From NCBI RefSeq assembly GCF_014641075.1, contig NZ_BMHP01000019.1, positions 1-46,122 of the forward strand: 46,122 nt of DNA. The letters are read 5' to 3'. Positions within the stretch are counted from its first letter, which is position 1. Every line of letters begins with the position of its first letter. The notes under the pieces are model-generated. The model did no database searches and was not told the DNA's origin. It worked only from the letters and a program-made list of their open reading frames with translations. The stretch is from Paenibacillus nasutitermitis (lineage in GTDB: Bacteria > Bacillota > Bacilli > Paenibacillales > Paenibacillaceae). Positions 15,383 through 24,437 of this stretch are shown here, one piece after another. A program made the translations under genes and the position numbers.

Positions 15383-15901
15383 ATGAAAAAACAGTCACTA
15401 GTTCATCCAGATGGTCGAACCGTAACATTACTCAATAGCGGCGCTGACGAGCATGGACAATACCTGTTGGTTGAACACAAGATCATTCAGCAAGGTTCGA
15501 TGAATGGTCCACATTGGCATCCGGTTCTTCAAGAAACCTTCACGGTAAAAGAGGGACGGATGCGGTTTGTGATTGACGGCGAAGAAATAATTGTGGGACG
15601 AGGAGGACGGGTCACCATTCATCCCAATCAGGTTCATCAGTTCTGGAATGTAAGCGATGATCGGCTAATTGCACTGCACGAAGTTCGTCCCCCGGGACAT
15701 CATTGGAAAATGTTTGAGTTAATTTATAAATTAGAATGCGAGGGAAAGTTGAACAAGAAGGGAGTTCCTTCAAACCCATTATGGCTTGGAGTCGCTTGGG
15801 AATGTATTGATGGTTATATTGAGGGTCCACCGCAAATTGTACAGACTGTTTTCTTGGGCGGTTTGGCACGGCTAGCCAAGCTTCTTGGATATCGAATATG
15901 A
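15383..15901 (+). CDS. Cupin-domain protein
   Basis: This single-domain beta-barrel protein has 172 residues from ATG 15383, set by GAGGTGA (15371-15377). Cupin motif 1 is PHWHPVLQETFTVKEGRMRF with its two His and Glu. Motif 2 is IHPNQVHQFWN with the distal His. Together they give a likely metal site. The C-terminal LARLAKLLGYRI helix looks membrane-proximal or dimerising. The stop codon lies at the junction with the IS110 leader copy B (shared sequence starts 15898), so the last residues may have been changed by the insertion. The substrate is unknown. Confidence 0.8.
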   Translation: MKKQSLVHPDGRTVTLLNSGADEHGQYLLVEHKIIQQGSMNGPHWHPVLQETFTVKEGRMRFVIDGEEIIVGRGGRVTIHPNQVHQFWNVSDDRLIALHEVRPPGHHWKMFELIYKLECEGKLNKKGVPSNPLWLGVAWECIDGYIEGPPQIVQTVFLGGLARLAKLLGYRI

Positions 15902-16159
15902 TTATGCACAACAACAATCTAATGTTGCCCGTTAGCCACTCATGCAGCGCAAGACCAACGCTGCACCACAGAGGATGAAAATGGTTACAAACTATCCTAT
16001 ACTAATTCTATGGCTGGGTGAGGAAGGTCGATACGCTATGGTGCCAGTAGAGCCCATCCGTTAGTCTGACTCCAACGACCACGGTGCATCACAGACTGTA
16101 GCTCCCTTACGGGAAGCACTCATGGTAGATTAATCCTATTTTGGTTTTTGCACCAGCCT
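15898..16159 (+). ncRNA. IS110-type left-end non-coding region, copy B (bridge RNA candidate)
   Basis: 262 bp lie directly upstream of the IS110 transposase start at 16193, matching copy A at 14804-15063 along the whole length. In IS110-group elements this leader is transcribed into the bridge RNA that pairs with donor and target DNA. The internal block near 15985-16028 (GTTACAAACTATCCTATACT and following) differs from copy A, while both flanks are conserved. Confidence 0.6.
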
Positions 16160-16192
16160 CCACTACTCGTAGCCGTAGAAAGGATCTTTTCA

Positions 16193-16647
16193 ATGGAAAT
16201 ACTCATTGAGCGTGCATGTGGCATGGATATTCATAAGAAATCCATTACAGCGTGCATCATGACACCCGAAGGAAAGGAGATTCAAACGTTTTCCACTACA
16301 ACGGTCTTTCTCTTACAGTTAATAGATTGGATTAAACAGAAAGGATGTACCACGTAGCGATGGAAAGCACTGGTGTTTTCTGGAAGCCCATTGTTAACCT
16401 TTTAGAAGCTGAAGACATTGAATTCTTGGTCCTGAATGCTCAACATATGAAGGCACTCCCAGGGCGTAAAACGGATGTCAAAGATGCGGAATGGATTGCC
16501 CAACTTCTTCGCCATGGACTACTGAAAGCTAGCTTCATTCCAAATCGATATCAACGAGAACTTCGAGAGCTCGTTCGTTATCGCCGAAGCATCATTGAAG
16601 AGCGAGCCCGACAGATGGTGAAGAAGATCCAGAGAAATACAAAATAA
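16193..16647 (+). pseudogene. IS110-family transposase, N-terminal fragment with frameshift
   Basis: The RuvC-like DEDD domain is visible: CGMDIHKKSITACIMTPEG (first Asp), VAMESTGVFWKP (Glu) and PGRKTDVKDAEWIAQLLRHG (two Asp). A one-base deletion near 16340 breaks the frame just before VAMESTG. The homology ends at REL-RYRRSIIEERARQMVKK, and the stop at 16645 leaves out the C-terminal Tnp_20 domain with the catalytic serine. It is not functional alone. The leader copy B upstream shows this is the left part of the element. A C-terminal fragment of the same family is at 646-970. Confidence 0.85.
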
Positions 16648-16734
16648 AAAAACCAGCTAACTCACAGCAATACTACTGCTATTACATTTTGTATGTTTGT
16701 TCACAAAAGTCGTCTTTTGTTCGTCAACATAAGT

Positions 16735-16912
16735 AAAGGCCGCGTAAATCTTAATAATATAGCATTAACTTGTCGGTGGACAAGAACATAGTCCCATAAG
16801 AGCCCGCGCCCAGCGCGGATTTTCTGTTTTAAGGGACCAAGTTCTTGTCCCAAGCTGAGGACAAGAACATTGTACCATTGCCGAAAAAGACAAGAACAAT
16901 GTGTCATTTCGG
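16735..16912 (+). repeat. GACAAGAAC element E3
   Basis: Units: + 16779, - 16841, + 16860, + 16889. A GC hairpin (CCGCGCC...GCGCGG region, 16804-16818) lies between the first two. The variable part is GTCCCAT or GTACCAT, so the arms of units 2 and 3 are only partly complementary. An additional fragment AAAGGCCGCGTAAATC (16735-16750) matches the hairpin of E4, a remnant of another copy. Confidence 0.75.
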
Positions 16913-17113
16913 ATTAGATAATTATCTAATTATTATCATGATGGAGATCATGTGGTGAGATAAAAGCATATGAATTTTAGAATTCGCTTAAATAACGATT
17001 TTTTTGTATCATGAATTATTCCGCTAGATTTGACAGAGGAAGAGCAGAGAACATAGAAGATGAAAAAAAGAGAGCTGCCTCCCCATGCGATTAGTCATAG
17101 CCCCTATCTGAAA
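16913..17113. other. Short AT-rich gap
   Basis: No gene or signal recognised before the terminator of the minus-strand nitronate monooxygenase gene. Confidence 0.4.
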
Positions 17114-17153
17114 AACAAACCGACAACTGAAACAAGTCAGTTATCGGTTTGTT
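17114..17153 (-). terminator. Terminator of the nitronate monooxygenase gene
   Basis: AACAAACCGA-C-AACTGA and TCAGTT-A-TCGGTTTGTT form a 16-17 bp stem around AACAAG, 28 bp past the stop. On the minus strand a GTTTTTC follows. Confidence 0.75.
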
Positions 17154-17181
17154 TGATATCATATGATCCAGGTGACCTGTG

Positions 17182-18153
17182 CTACTCCTTAATAAAGTCA
17201 GCCATCAATTCATGAATGATTTCTTTACTGCTCTTCACTTCAGTGATCAGATCGATCGCTGTATTGGTTGTGATGGTCCCCTCATCCAGCTTCCCATGCA
17301 ACATGCTTTTAGACACACCTCCGTTTTCACTGATCCTCTTTTCGATATTTTCAGTTGATTCACCATTGCGATACATAGCCTCCAACTCACGAGCAAATTT
17401 ATGCGGGGTGGAGCGTGAAAACGATGATACCATAATCAGATCTGAACCTTTGGATTGAACAATGTCCTGCTTCGTTGCCTCAGCAGCAGGGCATTCTTCA
17501 GAGGCGATAAACCGTGTTCCCAAATATACCGCTTCAGCTCCAAGTGCAAAGGCCGCTCTCACTCCACGAATATCATTTATGCCGCCTGTTGCCATAACCG
17601 GGATACTTACTGCATCCACGATCGTGGGAACAATCGAGAATGTGCCTATTTTGTTTTGGGGAATTGTTCCACCTTCATCATACCCCGTTGCAATGAGTAT
17701 ATCTGCACCATGCTGCTCAGCCATTTTCGCTGCTTCCGGGGAAGGAGTAAGCTCACGATGAATCCACTTGCTATCGTTATCCTTGATTTCTTTGACCATA
17801 GCTCTATTCACAGAACCAACGGTCACAAAATATCGTACGCCTTCCGCGACAGCAGCCTCAAATGTAGCTTTGGAATATGGATCTGATTGGCCGTCTGGAG
17901 GTAGATACAGATTTATCGCAAACGGTTTTTCCGTCAATGATTTAATCTTATGAATCTCATTGCGAATCCTTTGACCAACTTCGTCCGGACCGGAGGGTCG
18001 CGTTTGATAACCCGCATGAGGCCCCATTACTCCCATGCCTCCCGCATTGGATACGGCTGCGACAAGTTTAGCATCGGTCAACCAGGACATTGCTGCCTGT
18101 ACAATCGGGTATTGTATTCCAAGCATCTCTGTAACACGATTTTCTGTTTTCAT
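17182..18153 (-). CDS. Nitronate monooxygenase (2-nitropropane dioxygenase family)
   Basis: This FMN-dependent TIM-barrel enzyme has 323 residues from ATG 18153 (GGGGTGG upstream, spacing 6). It oxidises alkyl nitronates such as propionate-3-nitronate. The family opening IQYPIVQAAMSWLTDAKLVA is clear. The FMN-phosphate loop reads PVMATGGINDIRGVRAAFAL, then GAEAVYLGTRF. A divergent TetR gene (18355) and a dyad in the shared gap suggest it is repressed by that protein. It has its own terminator. Related barrels include enoyl-ACP reductase FabK, which cannot be fully excluded. Confidence 0.9.
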   Translation of the reverse strand: MKTENRVTEMLGIQYPIVQAAMSWLTDAKLVAAVSNAGGMGVMGPHAGYQTRPSGPDEVGQRIRNEIHKIKSLTEKPFAINLYLPPDGQSDPYSKATFEAAVAEGVRYFVTVGSVNRAMVKEIKDNDSKWIHRELTPSPEAAKMAEQHGADILIATGYDEGGTIPQNKIGTFSIVPTIVDAVSIPVMATGGINDIRGVRAAFALGAEAVYLGTRFIASEECPAAEATKQDIVQSKGSDLIMVSSFSRSTPHKFARELEAMYRNGESTENIEKRISENGGVSKSMLHGKLDEGTITTNTAIDLITEVKSSKEIIHELMADFIKE

Positions 18154-18224
18154 AATCATCCACCCCACTAATTAACTTGAATACATTAGCATTGTATAAT
18201 TAACTAAGTCTTATATAATATAGA

Positions 18225-18240
18225 CACTTGAAGGCAAGTG
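18225..18240. promoter_or_regulatory. Putative TetR operator in a divergent promoter
   Basis: CACTTG-AAGG-CAAGTG is a perfect 6+4+6 dyad in the 200-bp gap between the nitronate monooxygenase and TetR genes. It lies next to TATAAT-like sequences (18197-18222). The position fits control of both genes. Confidence 0.5.
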
Positions 18241-18354
18241 ACAATTTTTTTGCCGTTGCTCATCATTTTGTCATCGGGTGGCATATTTTTTATTATATAA
18301 TTAGCATTTAATACGACTAACGACTATCGATATGAATTGAAGGTGAAATAAACG

Positions 18355-18912
18355 ATGCCCACAAAAGATATGACGAAGACCATGTTTGCAGAAGCCATAA
18401 TTGAACTATTAAATCATGTGCCTTTTAAGAAAATCACTGTAACCATGCTGGCAAATCACTGCCGCGTTCCACGCCAGACATTCTACTATCATTTCCATGA
18501 TAAATATGAATTGGTCAATTGGATTTACTCCTCGGATTTGAACAAAGTGATGGCGGAAAACGCAAACGAATCATGGAGCACAGTCACCTATCTTTTCTTT
18601 CAAAAGCTTAATGAGAAAAGAGCATTTTATAAAAAAGTCCTGATTGACAGTGGACAAAATTCCCTATTGGAGCATTCACAGACTTACCCAGCAAATTTGT
18701 TTCTAGCTTCACTGTCACAAGGCGGGCAATCTCCTGTAATTAAAGATCTGCAATTTTCCTTGAACTACCATGCCTATGCCTGTTCCAATATGACCAGACA
18801 TTGGCTGCTCAGTGAACCGCACGTTACTCCTGAAGAACAGAATTGCAAAACACTCAGGGCTATGCCGCAAATGTTGCATGATGAACTGAATTGTGCACGA
18901 TGGCATGCATGA
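18355..18912 (+). CDS. TetR-family regulator, DhaS-like
   Basis: This 185-residue protein opens with KDMTKTMFAEAIIELLNHVP, FKKITVTMLANHCRVPRQTF and YYHFHDKYELVNWIY. This is a TetR helix-turn-helix of the DhaS/TetR_C_8 branch, which includes dihydroxyacetone-kinase activators. ATG 18355 follows GAAGGTGA. Divergent to the nitronate monooxygenase gene with a dyad in between, it probably regulates that gene. The ligand is unknown. The 150 bp after its stop show scattered decayed peptide traces (YTSENLDARYE) but no gene, then a strong terminator. Confidence 0.85.
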   Translation: MPTKDMTKTMFAEAIIELLNHVPFKKITVTMLANHCRVPRQTFYYHFHDKYELVNWIYSSDLNKVMAENANESWSTVTYLFFQKLNEKRAFYKKVLIDSGQNSLLEHSQTYPANLFLASLSQGGQSPVIKDLQFSLNYHAYACSNMTRHWLLSEPHVTPEEQNCKTLRAMPQMLHDELNCARWHA

Positions 18913-19061
18913 ATCATGTCCGCGTCAGGATGGGCGTAACAAAGAAGCGATTCAATCCATGAAATCTTTTACACCTCTGAAAATCTCGATGCTCGTTATG
19001 AGTAACCCTGATGAAAGCTACAAAAGTCAGTTGATAAATATGTGAAAAGATTAAGTTTTTA

Positions 19062-19104
19062 AAAACCGTTAATTTTCAAATGATGAAAATTAACGGTTTT
19101 TTTT
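19062..19104 (+). terminator. Strong bidirectional terminator
   Basis: AAAACCGTTAATTTTCA, loop AATGA, TGAAAATTAACGGTTTT with four more T: a 17-bp perfect stem with A- and T-runs. Confidence 0.85.
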
Positions 19105-19199
19105 ATTTGTAGTAATAATAAAATGAAGGGAAGAACAACGTCAATCGTCAATGGGTACAAGTTCTTGTACTCAGATATGATACGCGGTAGCACTGATAT

Positions 19200-19676
19200 G
19201 TGAGACTCTCCGAACAAATTGTAAGTTTTCAAATGAAAACTCAACAATGTATTGATACAAAGATTCTTTTTTGGATTTTGAAAAAAATTATTATCCAATT
19301 TAGTGAGAATTTTTTCAATGCTTGGCTGGAGATAGCAGGGGAGAGAAGTAACGAAATTAGCGCACCTTCTTGGAATGAAATAAATGAGATGAGAAATCGG
19401 TCTTTTCCAATAATAGCTTTTCAATATAATTTTATTGAGAAAAGCTCATCAAGTTGTGTTGAGTATCACCATTTAGAAAATGAAGAAATGCCAACTTACA
19501 AATATGTTTGCCCATATCAACACGAAAGTGCCATACGTAATACTTATACTATGAAGTCTTATACACCTCAAGCGGTTGCAATACTGATCAGAGGTGACAA
19601 AGATGTTGAAAATAAAACACTTCAAAAATCAGTTGACGCTTCTCCTGACATTAAATGTCAGGTGACAAGAACATGA
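19200..19676 (+). CDS. Hypothetical protein, probably a fragment
   Basis: This is a frame of 158 codons in AT-rich DNA with no ribosome-binding site at its ATG. From about residue 45 it has ordinary protein composition (ERSNEISAPSWNEINEMRNR, AVAILIRGDKDVENKTLQKS). The stop is formed inside the first unit of element E4 (the last residues VTRT come from GTGACAAGAAC), so the natural C-terminus was probably lost. No family is recognised. Its left side lies near a stray ACAAGTTCTTGTA (19157). Confidence 0.35.
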   Translation: MRLSEQIVSFQMKTQQCIDTKILFWILKKIIIQFSENFFNAWLEIAGERSNEISAPSWNEINEMRNRSFPIIAFQYNFIEKSSSSCVEYHHLENEEMPTYKYVCPYQHESAIRNTYTMKSYTPQAVAILIRGDKDVENKTLQKSVDASPDIKCQVTRT

Positions 19677-19854
19677 TCTCATTGAAGGCCGCGTAAATCG
19701 CGGCTTTTTTGTTTTATGGGGTAAAGTTCTTGTCAAAATCCAATGACAAGAACATTATCCCATTCCCGATTTTGACAAGAACATGATCTCATTCCCGACG
19801 GACTGCAGGAAAGTGGAGATCTTAACGACTAAGCTAACGAGCAGGATAGCGCAG
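19660..19854 (+). repeat. GACAAGAAC element E4 with tail and CTAACG core
   Basis: Units: + 19665, - 19726, + 19745, + 19774. The hairpin GGCCGCGTAAATCGCGGC with TTTTTT (19687-19710) lies between the first two and looks like an intrinsic terminator. Variable parts are ATGATCTCATT (units 1 and 4) and ATTATCCCATT/GGGGTAAA (units 3 and 2). The tail GGACTGCAGGAAAGTGGAG leads to AAGCTAACGAGCAGGATAGC (19831-19850), a right-type cassette core. It is nearly identical to E5. Confidence 0.85.
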
Positions 19855-19859
19855 TTATT

Positions 19860-20048
19860 TCACGCGAACAAACATCCCGCCAGAATGGGATGAGTCTGCA
19901 AGTCTGTGATGTGTACCTGTACAAAGGTGTTCTGCGCACATTTCTCGGCCATCTCGACCACCTGTTCCCTAATTTGCTGCAATTCATTTGAGCGAGGATG
20001 AGGAAACCGCTTGTACATTTGAATCTGAAAAGATTGAACTATGTACAA
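19860..20048 (-). CDS. Short hypothetical ORF or fragment
   Basis: The minus-strand frame encodes YKRFPHPRSNELQQIREQVV and EMAEKCAQNTFVQVHITDLQ, then HPILAGCLFA. It is plausible protein composition but has no ribosome-binding site, and its start (TTG 20048) is weak. It begins just after the cassette core at 19831, so it may be a remnant carried with it. Family unknown. Confidence 0.3.
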   Translation of the reverse strand: MYIVQSFQIQMYKRFPHPRSNELQQIREQVVEMAEKCAQNTFVQVHITDLQTHPILAGCLFA

Positions 20049-20291
20049 AGGGGGCTATTTGTGTTCGGTAATGACTTAGTGGATGCCTCTATACGCGTAC
20101 GAGAGGGGGGATTCCAATTTTTTGTCCATTCCTCATTCTATATTTCATTATCTTCGTGCATATTTGGGCGTATATTCTCTTTTTGGGTCTGGTAAAGGGC
20201 CAATTCAAGGAACATCATTCAGATTTGACATTTTAAATTTATCCCGGTGGAGTAATACTTAAAGTAAATATTACGCAGAGGAGCAAAGATA
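20049..20291. other. Upstream region of the importer operon
   Basis: No gene seen. It contains a TTGACA at 20225, but the nearest TAATAC is 22 bp further, too far for a normal promoter. The start of transcription is therefore not fixed. The first importer gene follows AGAGGAGCA (20278-20286). Confidence 0.4.
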
Positions 20292-21215
20292 ATGGTAGTG
20301 GCCTTTAAACAAAGATTGCGAAATGTGAGCAAGAGTAAATGGCTTCTCTTTATGACGTTGCCAGGGATGATGTTTCTCTTCATTTTTAACTACATCCCAA
20401 TGTTTGGACTGTTGATAGCGTTCAAGGATTATAAGTATTCACAAGGAATCTTGGGGAGCAAATGGGTGGGCTTTGATAATTTCAAGTTTTTGTTTGCGAC
20501 AGAAGATGTTTGGAGAGTAACGTTTAATACGCTTTTATTGAACGGATTATTTATTATTTGCGGCTTGGTCTTTTCGGTAGCACTTGCACTCTTAATGTAC
20601 GAAGTCAAGAATAGGGTGTTAAGCATGTTTTATCAGTCTACTTATTTCCTGCCATATTTACTTTCTTGGGTTCTGGTTGGCTATTTTGCTTACGCGATGT
20701 TTACAACTGAAGGTTTTGCTAATCAAATAATGAGCTGGTTTGGTTTGGAGTCTATCTCTTGGTATACGTCACCTGAATACTGGCCATTTATCCTGGTATT
20801 GGTTTCTATATGGAAAACGGCGGGTTATACAAGCATTATTTACTTAGCTGGGATGCTGGGGATCAATACAGAATATTATGAGGCCGCAAAACTTGATGGT
20901 GCGAGTAAATGGCAGCAGGTCATCAGTATTACATTGCCACTTCTTATGCCAGTTATAACCATTATGCTGTTGCTGCAAATTGGTAAGATATTTTATGCAG
21001 ATTTTGGTTTGTTTTATAATGTAACCCGTGATTCGGGAATGTTGTACTCAACAACGGACGTAATAGATACGTATGTGTTCCGAATGCTGAGAAAAATTGG
21101 TGATTTTGGTATGGCATCAGCTGCCGGATTCTATCAGGCAATAGTTGGTTTTGTTCTTGTGTTTATTTCAAATCTAATTGTGAGAAAAGTTGATAAAGAC
21201 AGCGCGCTTTTCTAG
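20292..21215 (+). CDS. ABC sugar transporter permease, LplB-like
   Basis: This inner-membrane permease of 307 residues is of the CUT1 oligosaccharide family (lipoprotein LplB type). It has about six hydrophobic helices, starting LLFMTLPGMMFLFIFNYIPM (residues 18-37). The EAA loop that docks the ATPase is YYEAAKLDGASKWQQVISIT (about 195-214). RBS GAGGAGCA precedes ATG 20292. It is the first gene of an operon with a second permease (38 bp gap), a membrane AraC regulator and a binding lipoprotein. No ATPase gene is present, so a shared MsmK-like ATPase encoded elsewhere is expected. Its probable cargo is oligosaccharides released by the hydrolases downstream. Confidence 0.93.
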   Translation: MVVAFKQRLRNVSKSKWLLFMTLPGMMFLFIFNYIPMFGLLIAFKDYKYSQGILGSKWVGFDNFKFLFATEDVWRVTFNTLLLNGLFIICGLVFSVALALLMYEVKNRVLSMFYQSTYFLPYLLSWVLVGYFAYAMFTTEGFANQIMSWFGLESISWYTSPEYWPFILVLVSIWKTAGYTSIIYLAGMLGINTEYYEAAKLDGASKWQQVISITLPLLMPVITIMLLLQIGKIFYADFGLFYNVTRDSGMLYSTTDVIDTYVFRMLRKIGDFGMASAAGFYQAIVGFVLVFISNLIVRKVDKDSALF

Positions 21216-21253
21216 ATATACTAATCGACTATAGCTTTATGGAGGAGTATTAT

Positions 21254-22120
21254 ATGAATAATACGTTGGCAAAAGGATTACTTTATTCATTACTAATGGT
21301 TTTAAGTATTATATGTATTATACCGTTGTGGCTTGTACTTTCAGCTTCATTTACTCTGGAAACCGAGCTGACGCTTAATGGGTATGGTTTGATCCCTGCG
21401 CAATTCAGCCTTGATGCGTATCGTTTTATTTTTAATGATGCTGGGCAACTCATAAACTCCTATATGGTGACGATCGTAGTGACGATACTGGGGACAATTT
21501 TTGCATTAGCGATTACTGCATTACTTTCGTATCCATTGTCACGAAAGGATTTTGTTTTTCGCAATTCATTTTCTTTTTATATCTTTTTTACTATGTTGTT
21601 TAACGGAGGACTGGTGCCATTCTATATATTGGTGAGCCAGTATCTGCATTTAAGAGATACAGTGTGGGCTCTGATTATCCCTTATCTAGTTCAACCATTT
21701 TATGTTTTGTTGATGCGTTCATTTTTCTCGGCTATTCCTACTTCACTAATTGAGTCTGCGAAAATAGATGGTGCAGGCGAATTATACATTTTTTATAAAA
21801 TTATTGTTCCGCTGTCCAAACCAGTGCTTTCTACTGTAGGCTTATTCATGTCTTTAATTTACTGGAATGACTGGTACTTGGGACTTTTGTTTATCGAAAA
21901 TCGGAACTTATTGCCACTGCAGTATTTGCTGATGACACTTATGACAAATATTGAAGTTATGTCTTCCAATTTTCAAGCAAGCTCGGGACTGGCAAGAATT
22001 CCTACTGAGTCTGCTCGAATGGCTATGGCTATACTTGCGGTGGGACCTATTGCGTTTGTCTATATGTTTTTCCAAAAGTATTTTGTCAAAGGTCTAACTG
22101 TTGGGGCCGTAAAAGGATAG
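21254..22120 (+). CDS. ABC sugar transporter permease, YtcP/LplC-like
   Basis: This second permease has 288 residues from ATG 21254, set by GGAGGAG (21241-21247). The helix pattern is MalG-like, and the EAA-type loop reads SLIESAKIDGAGELYIFYKI (about 163-182). The C-terminus ends KYFVKGLTVGAVKG, typical of the YtcP family. It forms a heterodimer with the preceding LplB-like protein. The AraC-type gene starts 16 bp later. The gene order permease-permease-AraC-binding protein is common in Paenibacillus carbohydrate loci. Confidence 0.93.
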   Translation: MNNTLAKGLLYSLLMVLSIICIIPLWLVLSASFTLETELTLNGYGLIPAQFSLDAYRFIFNDAGQLINSYMVTIVVTILGTIFALAITALLSYPLSRKDFVFRNSFSFYIFFTMLFNGGLVPFYILVSQYLHLRDTVWALIIPYLVQPFYVLLMRSFFSAIPTSLIESAKIDGAGELYIFYKIIVPLSKPVLSTVGLFMSLIYWNDWYLGLLFIENRNLLPLQYLLMTLMTNIEVMSSNFQASSGLARIPTESARMAMAILAVGPIAFVYMFFQKYFVKGLTVGAVKG

Positions 22121-22136
22121 AAAGGGGAGCGAAAGC

Positions 22137-24437
22137 ATGAAGTTGTTGCTTCAGTCCAGAATGTTCCTAAAAATGATGATCTCCTTCATGCTTGTACTTG
22201 CAACCGTCACCATTGCTTTATCTGTCACACTTTACTTGGGATTTGAACAGTCGGCGCTTAGAAATGTAATGAAAACCAATGCTAAATTTCTGTCTCACAT
22301 CAGTTACAGTTTTGATTATATTAATGAGACGGCAAAAAACTTTACTTGGTCCACATATGGGGAGGCCGATACGGTACCCCTTATGTATCAAGACAATACC
22401 GACTATATACAATTGATAGAATCAATGGATCGAATTAATCGATTTGTACAGATGAATTCATTTGTTCATTCCGTGTACATTTATAATAGTAAACTGCAAC
22501 GATTTTTAGCATCAGGCAATCAGCCGATAACGGATGCGGCTTTCTTTTATGATCAGGAAGCCGTTAATATGGTAACACATTTTGATTCTCAGCATCCTGA
22601 GCGTCTTATTGCCATCCCCAGAGTAATTGAAAACGATACGCTTGTTTTTACCTATATCATGTATGAAACAGCAAATCGAACAAATGGGTTAGATGGAGCA
22701 GTTATCGTAAATATAAAAGGAGAATATTTACGGAATATCATGAGTTCCCTAAAAGCAAAAGATGGAACATCTACTGGGGATACCTTCGTGATGGATAAAA
22801 ATGGGTTGTTGATAGGGGCGTCTCAAGGTGGCACACTTGATTCGGACATCATGCAAATGTACGGCGATAAAGTTGCTGCAAAAGATCAAAGTTCAGGATA
22901 TTTTTTGGAAACAGCGGGAGATCAGATAGTAATGGTTACTTATGTCACCACGGGGGATCTTGGGTGGAACTTCATCCATGCAGAGCCTTATGATGCAGCC
23001 ATTACAGATATTAAGGCAATTCGGGATCGAACGATTCTGGTTGCGTCATGTTTGCTAGGGTTAAGTCTAATCGCATCGATACTGCTCTCACTAAGTCTCT
23101 ATGCACCTATTCGGAATTTGGTGAGTCAGATGATGCCACTCATGCAGAGACTGCCAGGAAAAGAAATTACAACTGATGAGATAGCCTTTTTAGATCATAC
23201 GTTTAAGGAAGCATATGTTGTGATGAAGGATACAATGACTAGCCGAAAAGTCGCTATTTTAAAGGGATTGCTCATTAGTAGTGATAACTCCACTGATCTA
23301 ATGCCAACTATGTTTGAAAAATACAAGATTTCATTAGATGTCAAGCAAGGCTATGTAGTGACCATTTTTCAAATTGACCACTATGGGGCCTTTGCTAAAC
23401 GTTTTTTGGCAAAAGACCAACTATTGTTACGATATGCAATTAGCAATTTATCCAACGAATTGTTCAGCAATTCATTCAATTGTGAAGTTATTGATATGGG
23501 AAATGATATGGTTGTAGTTCTCATCAATGTAATTGAAGAAGAGCAGGATGAGATACTTCGCAAGATTGATGGACTTGCTCTCCAAGTTCAACAATGGTGC
23601 GAAGAAAATTTGAAGTTGTCTATTACAGCAACGATAGGATCGCCAGAACAGGACTGGACAGTCATTCCTCAGCAATTTCAAGATACAATGCTGCTGTCCA
23701 AGTATCGTCTGGTTGCAGGACATCAAGCGCTGCTTACTCGGGCTTTGACGAATAATCTGATGACGGGACCCTACAAGGTGTCATCTCAGGAAGATGGATT
23801 GCTCCACGAGGCACTAGTAAATGGAAAGTTAGATGAAGTCATACAATTATATGACAAGATACTCGAAGATTTAAAATGCCGTCCGTATGATGTGATTATG
23901 TCAAATATGAATTATATGACTTATTCTGTTTATGACACCTTGTATTTAATGGAAAGCAATGGAGTGGATCGGTTTGAGGTCGATTACAATTCTTTTATTC
24001 AAAATGTGTATAAGCAGGAGACTCTTGAGGAAATTCATCCTTTATTCTATGAATTATTCCAACACATCACAAATGTTGTAATAGCCAAAAGGACGAAACG
24101 AAGTTCCGTGTTGGCTGATAAAATGATTGAGCTCATTCAACAAAACTATGCGGATCCCAATCTGAGTCGAGAAAGTATAGCCACTACTATGAACATGTCT
24201 AAAGTTTATTTGGGTAAAGTGTTTCGGGACAGTTGTGGACAATCCATTGCTGATTATATATGGGATATTCGCTTAGAAAAAGTTGTAGAGTTAATACGCA
24301 ACGGGGATATGCCCTTGGTCGAAATTTTGGATCAATGTGGTATTGAAAATAGAAAATACTTTTATAAACTGTTTAAAGATAAATACGGGGTGACTTTTAG
24401 TGAATATAAATTGAAAATTATCAATTCCGAGGCTTGA
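22137..24437 (+). CDS. Membrane-bound AraC-family regulator
   Basis: This is a one-protein sensor-regulator of 766 residues. The first helix is MISFMLVLATVTIALSVTLY (about 14-33). An extracellular Cache-like sensor follows to about residue 297, then a second helix VASCLLGLSLIASILLSLSL (about 302-321) and a cytoplasmic linker. The C-terminal AraC double helix-turn-helix (about 660-765) contains LSRESIATTMNMSKVYLGKV and ENRKYFYKLFKDKYGVTFSE. ATG 22137 follows GAAAGGGGAG. It sits between permease and binding-protein genes and is expected to activate this operon in response to an external sugar. There is no separate histidine kinase. This domain plan is common in Paenibacillus. Confidence 0.92.
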   Translation: MKLLLQSRMFLKMMISFMLVLATVTIALSVTLYLGFEQSALRNVMKTNAKFLSHISYSFDYINETAKNFTWSTYGEADTVPLMYQDNTDYIQLIESMDRINRFVQMNSFVHSVYIYNSKLQRFLASGNQPITDAAFFYDQEAVNMVTHFDSQHPERLIAIPRVIENDTLVFTYIMYETANRTNGLDGAVIVNIKGEYLRNIMSSLKAKDGTSTGDTFVMDKNGLLIGASQGGTLDSDIMQMYGDKVAAKDQSSGYFLETAGDQIVMVTYVTTGDLGWNFIHAEPYDAAITDIKAIRDRTILVASCLLGLSLIASILLSLSLYAPIRNLVSQMMPLMQRLPGKEITTDEIAFLDHTFKEAYVVMKDTMTSRKVAILKGLLISSDNSTDLMPTMFEKYKISLDVKQGYVVTIFQIDHYGAFAKRFLAKDQLLLRYAISNLSNELFSNSFNCEVIDMGNDMVVVLINVIEEEQDEILRKIDGLALQVQQWCEENLKLSITATIGSPEQDWTVIPQQFQDTMLLSKYRLVAGHQALLTRALTNNLMTGPYKVSSQEDGLLHEALVNGKLDEVIQLYDKILEDLKCRPYDVIMSNMNYMTYSVYDTLYLMESNGVDRFEVDYNSFIQNVYKQETLEEIHPLFYELFQHITNVVIAKRTKRSSVLADKMIELIQQNYADPNLSRESIATTMNMSKVYLGKVFRDSCGQSIADYIWDIRLEKVVELIRNGDMPLVEILDQCGIENRKYFYKLFKDKYGVTFSEYKLKIINSEA

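Noticed and set aside
19157..19169. ACAAGTTCTTGTA as another GACAAGAAC element
   Set aside because: Only one short dyad without hairpin or further units; may be a relic but cannot be distinguished from chance.
20225..20258. TTGACA ... TAATAC promoter before the importer operon
   Set aside because: Spacer of 22 bp is too long for a normal housekeeping promoter and no dyad supports a special regulator.
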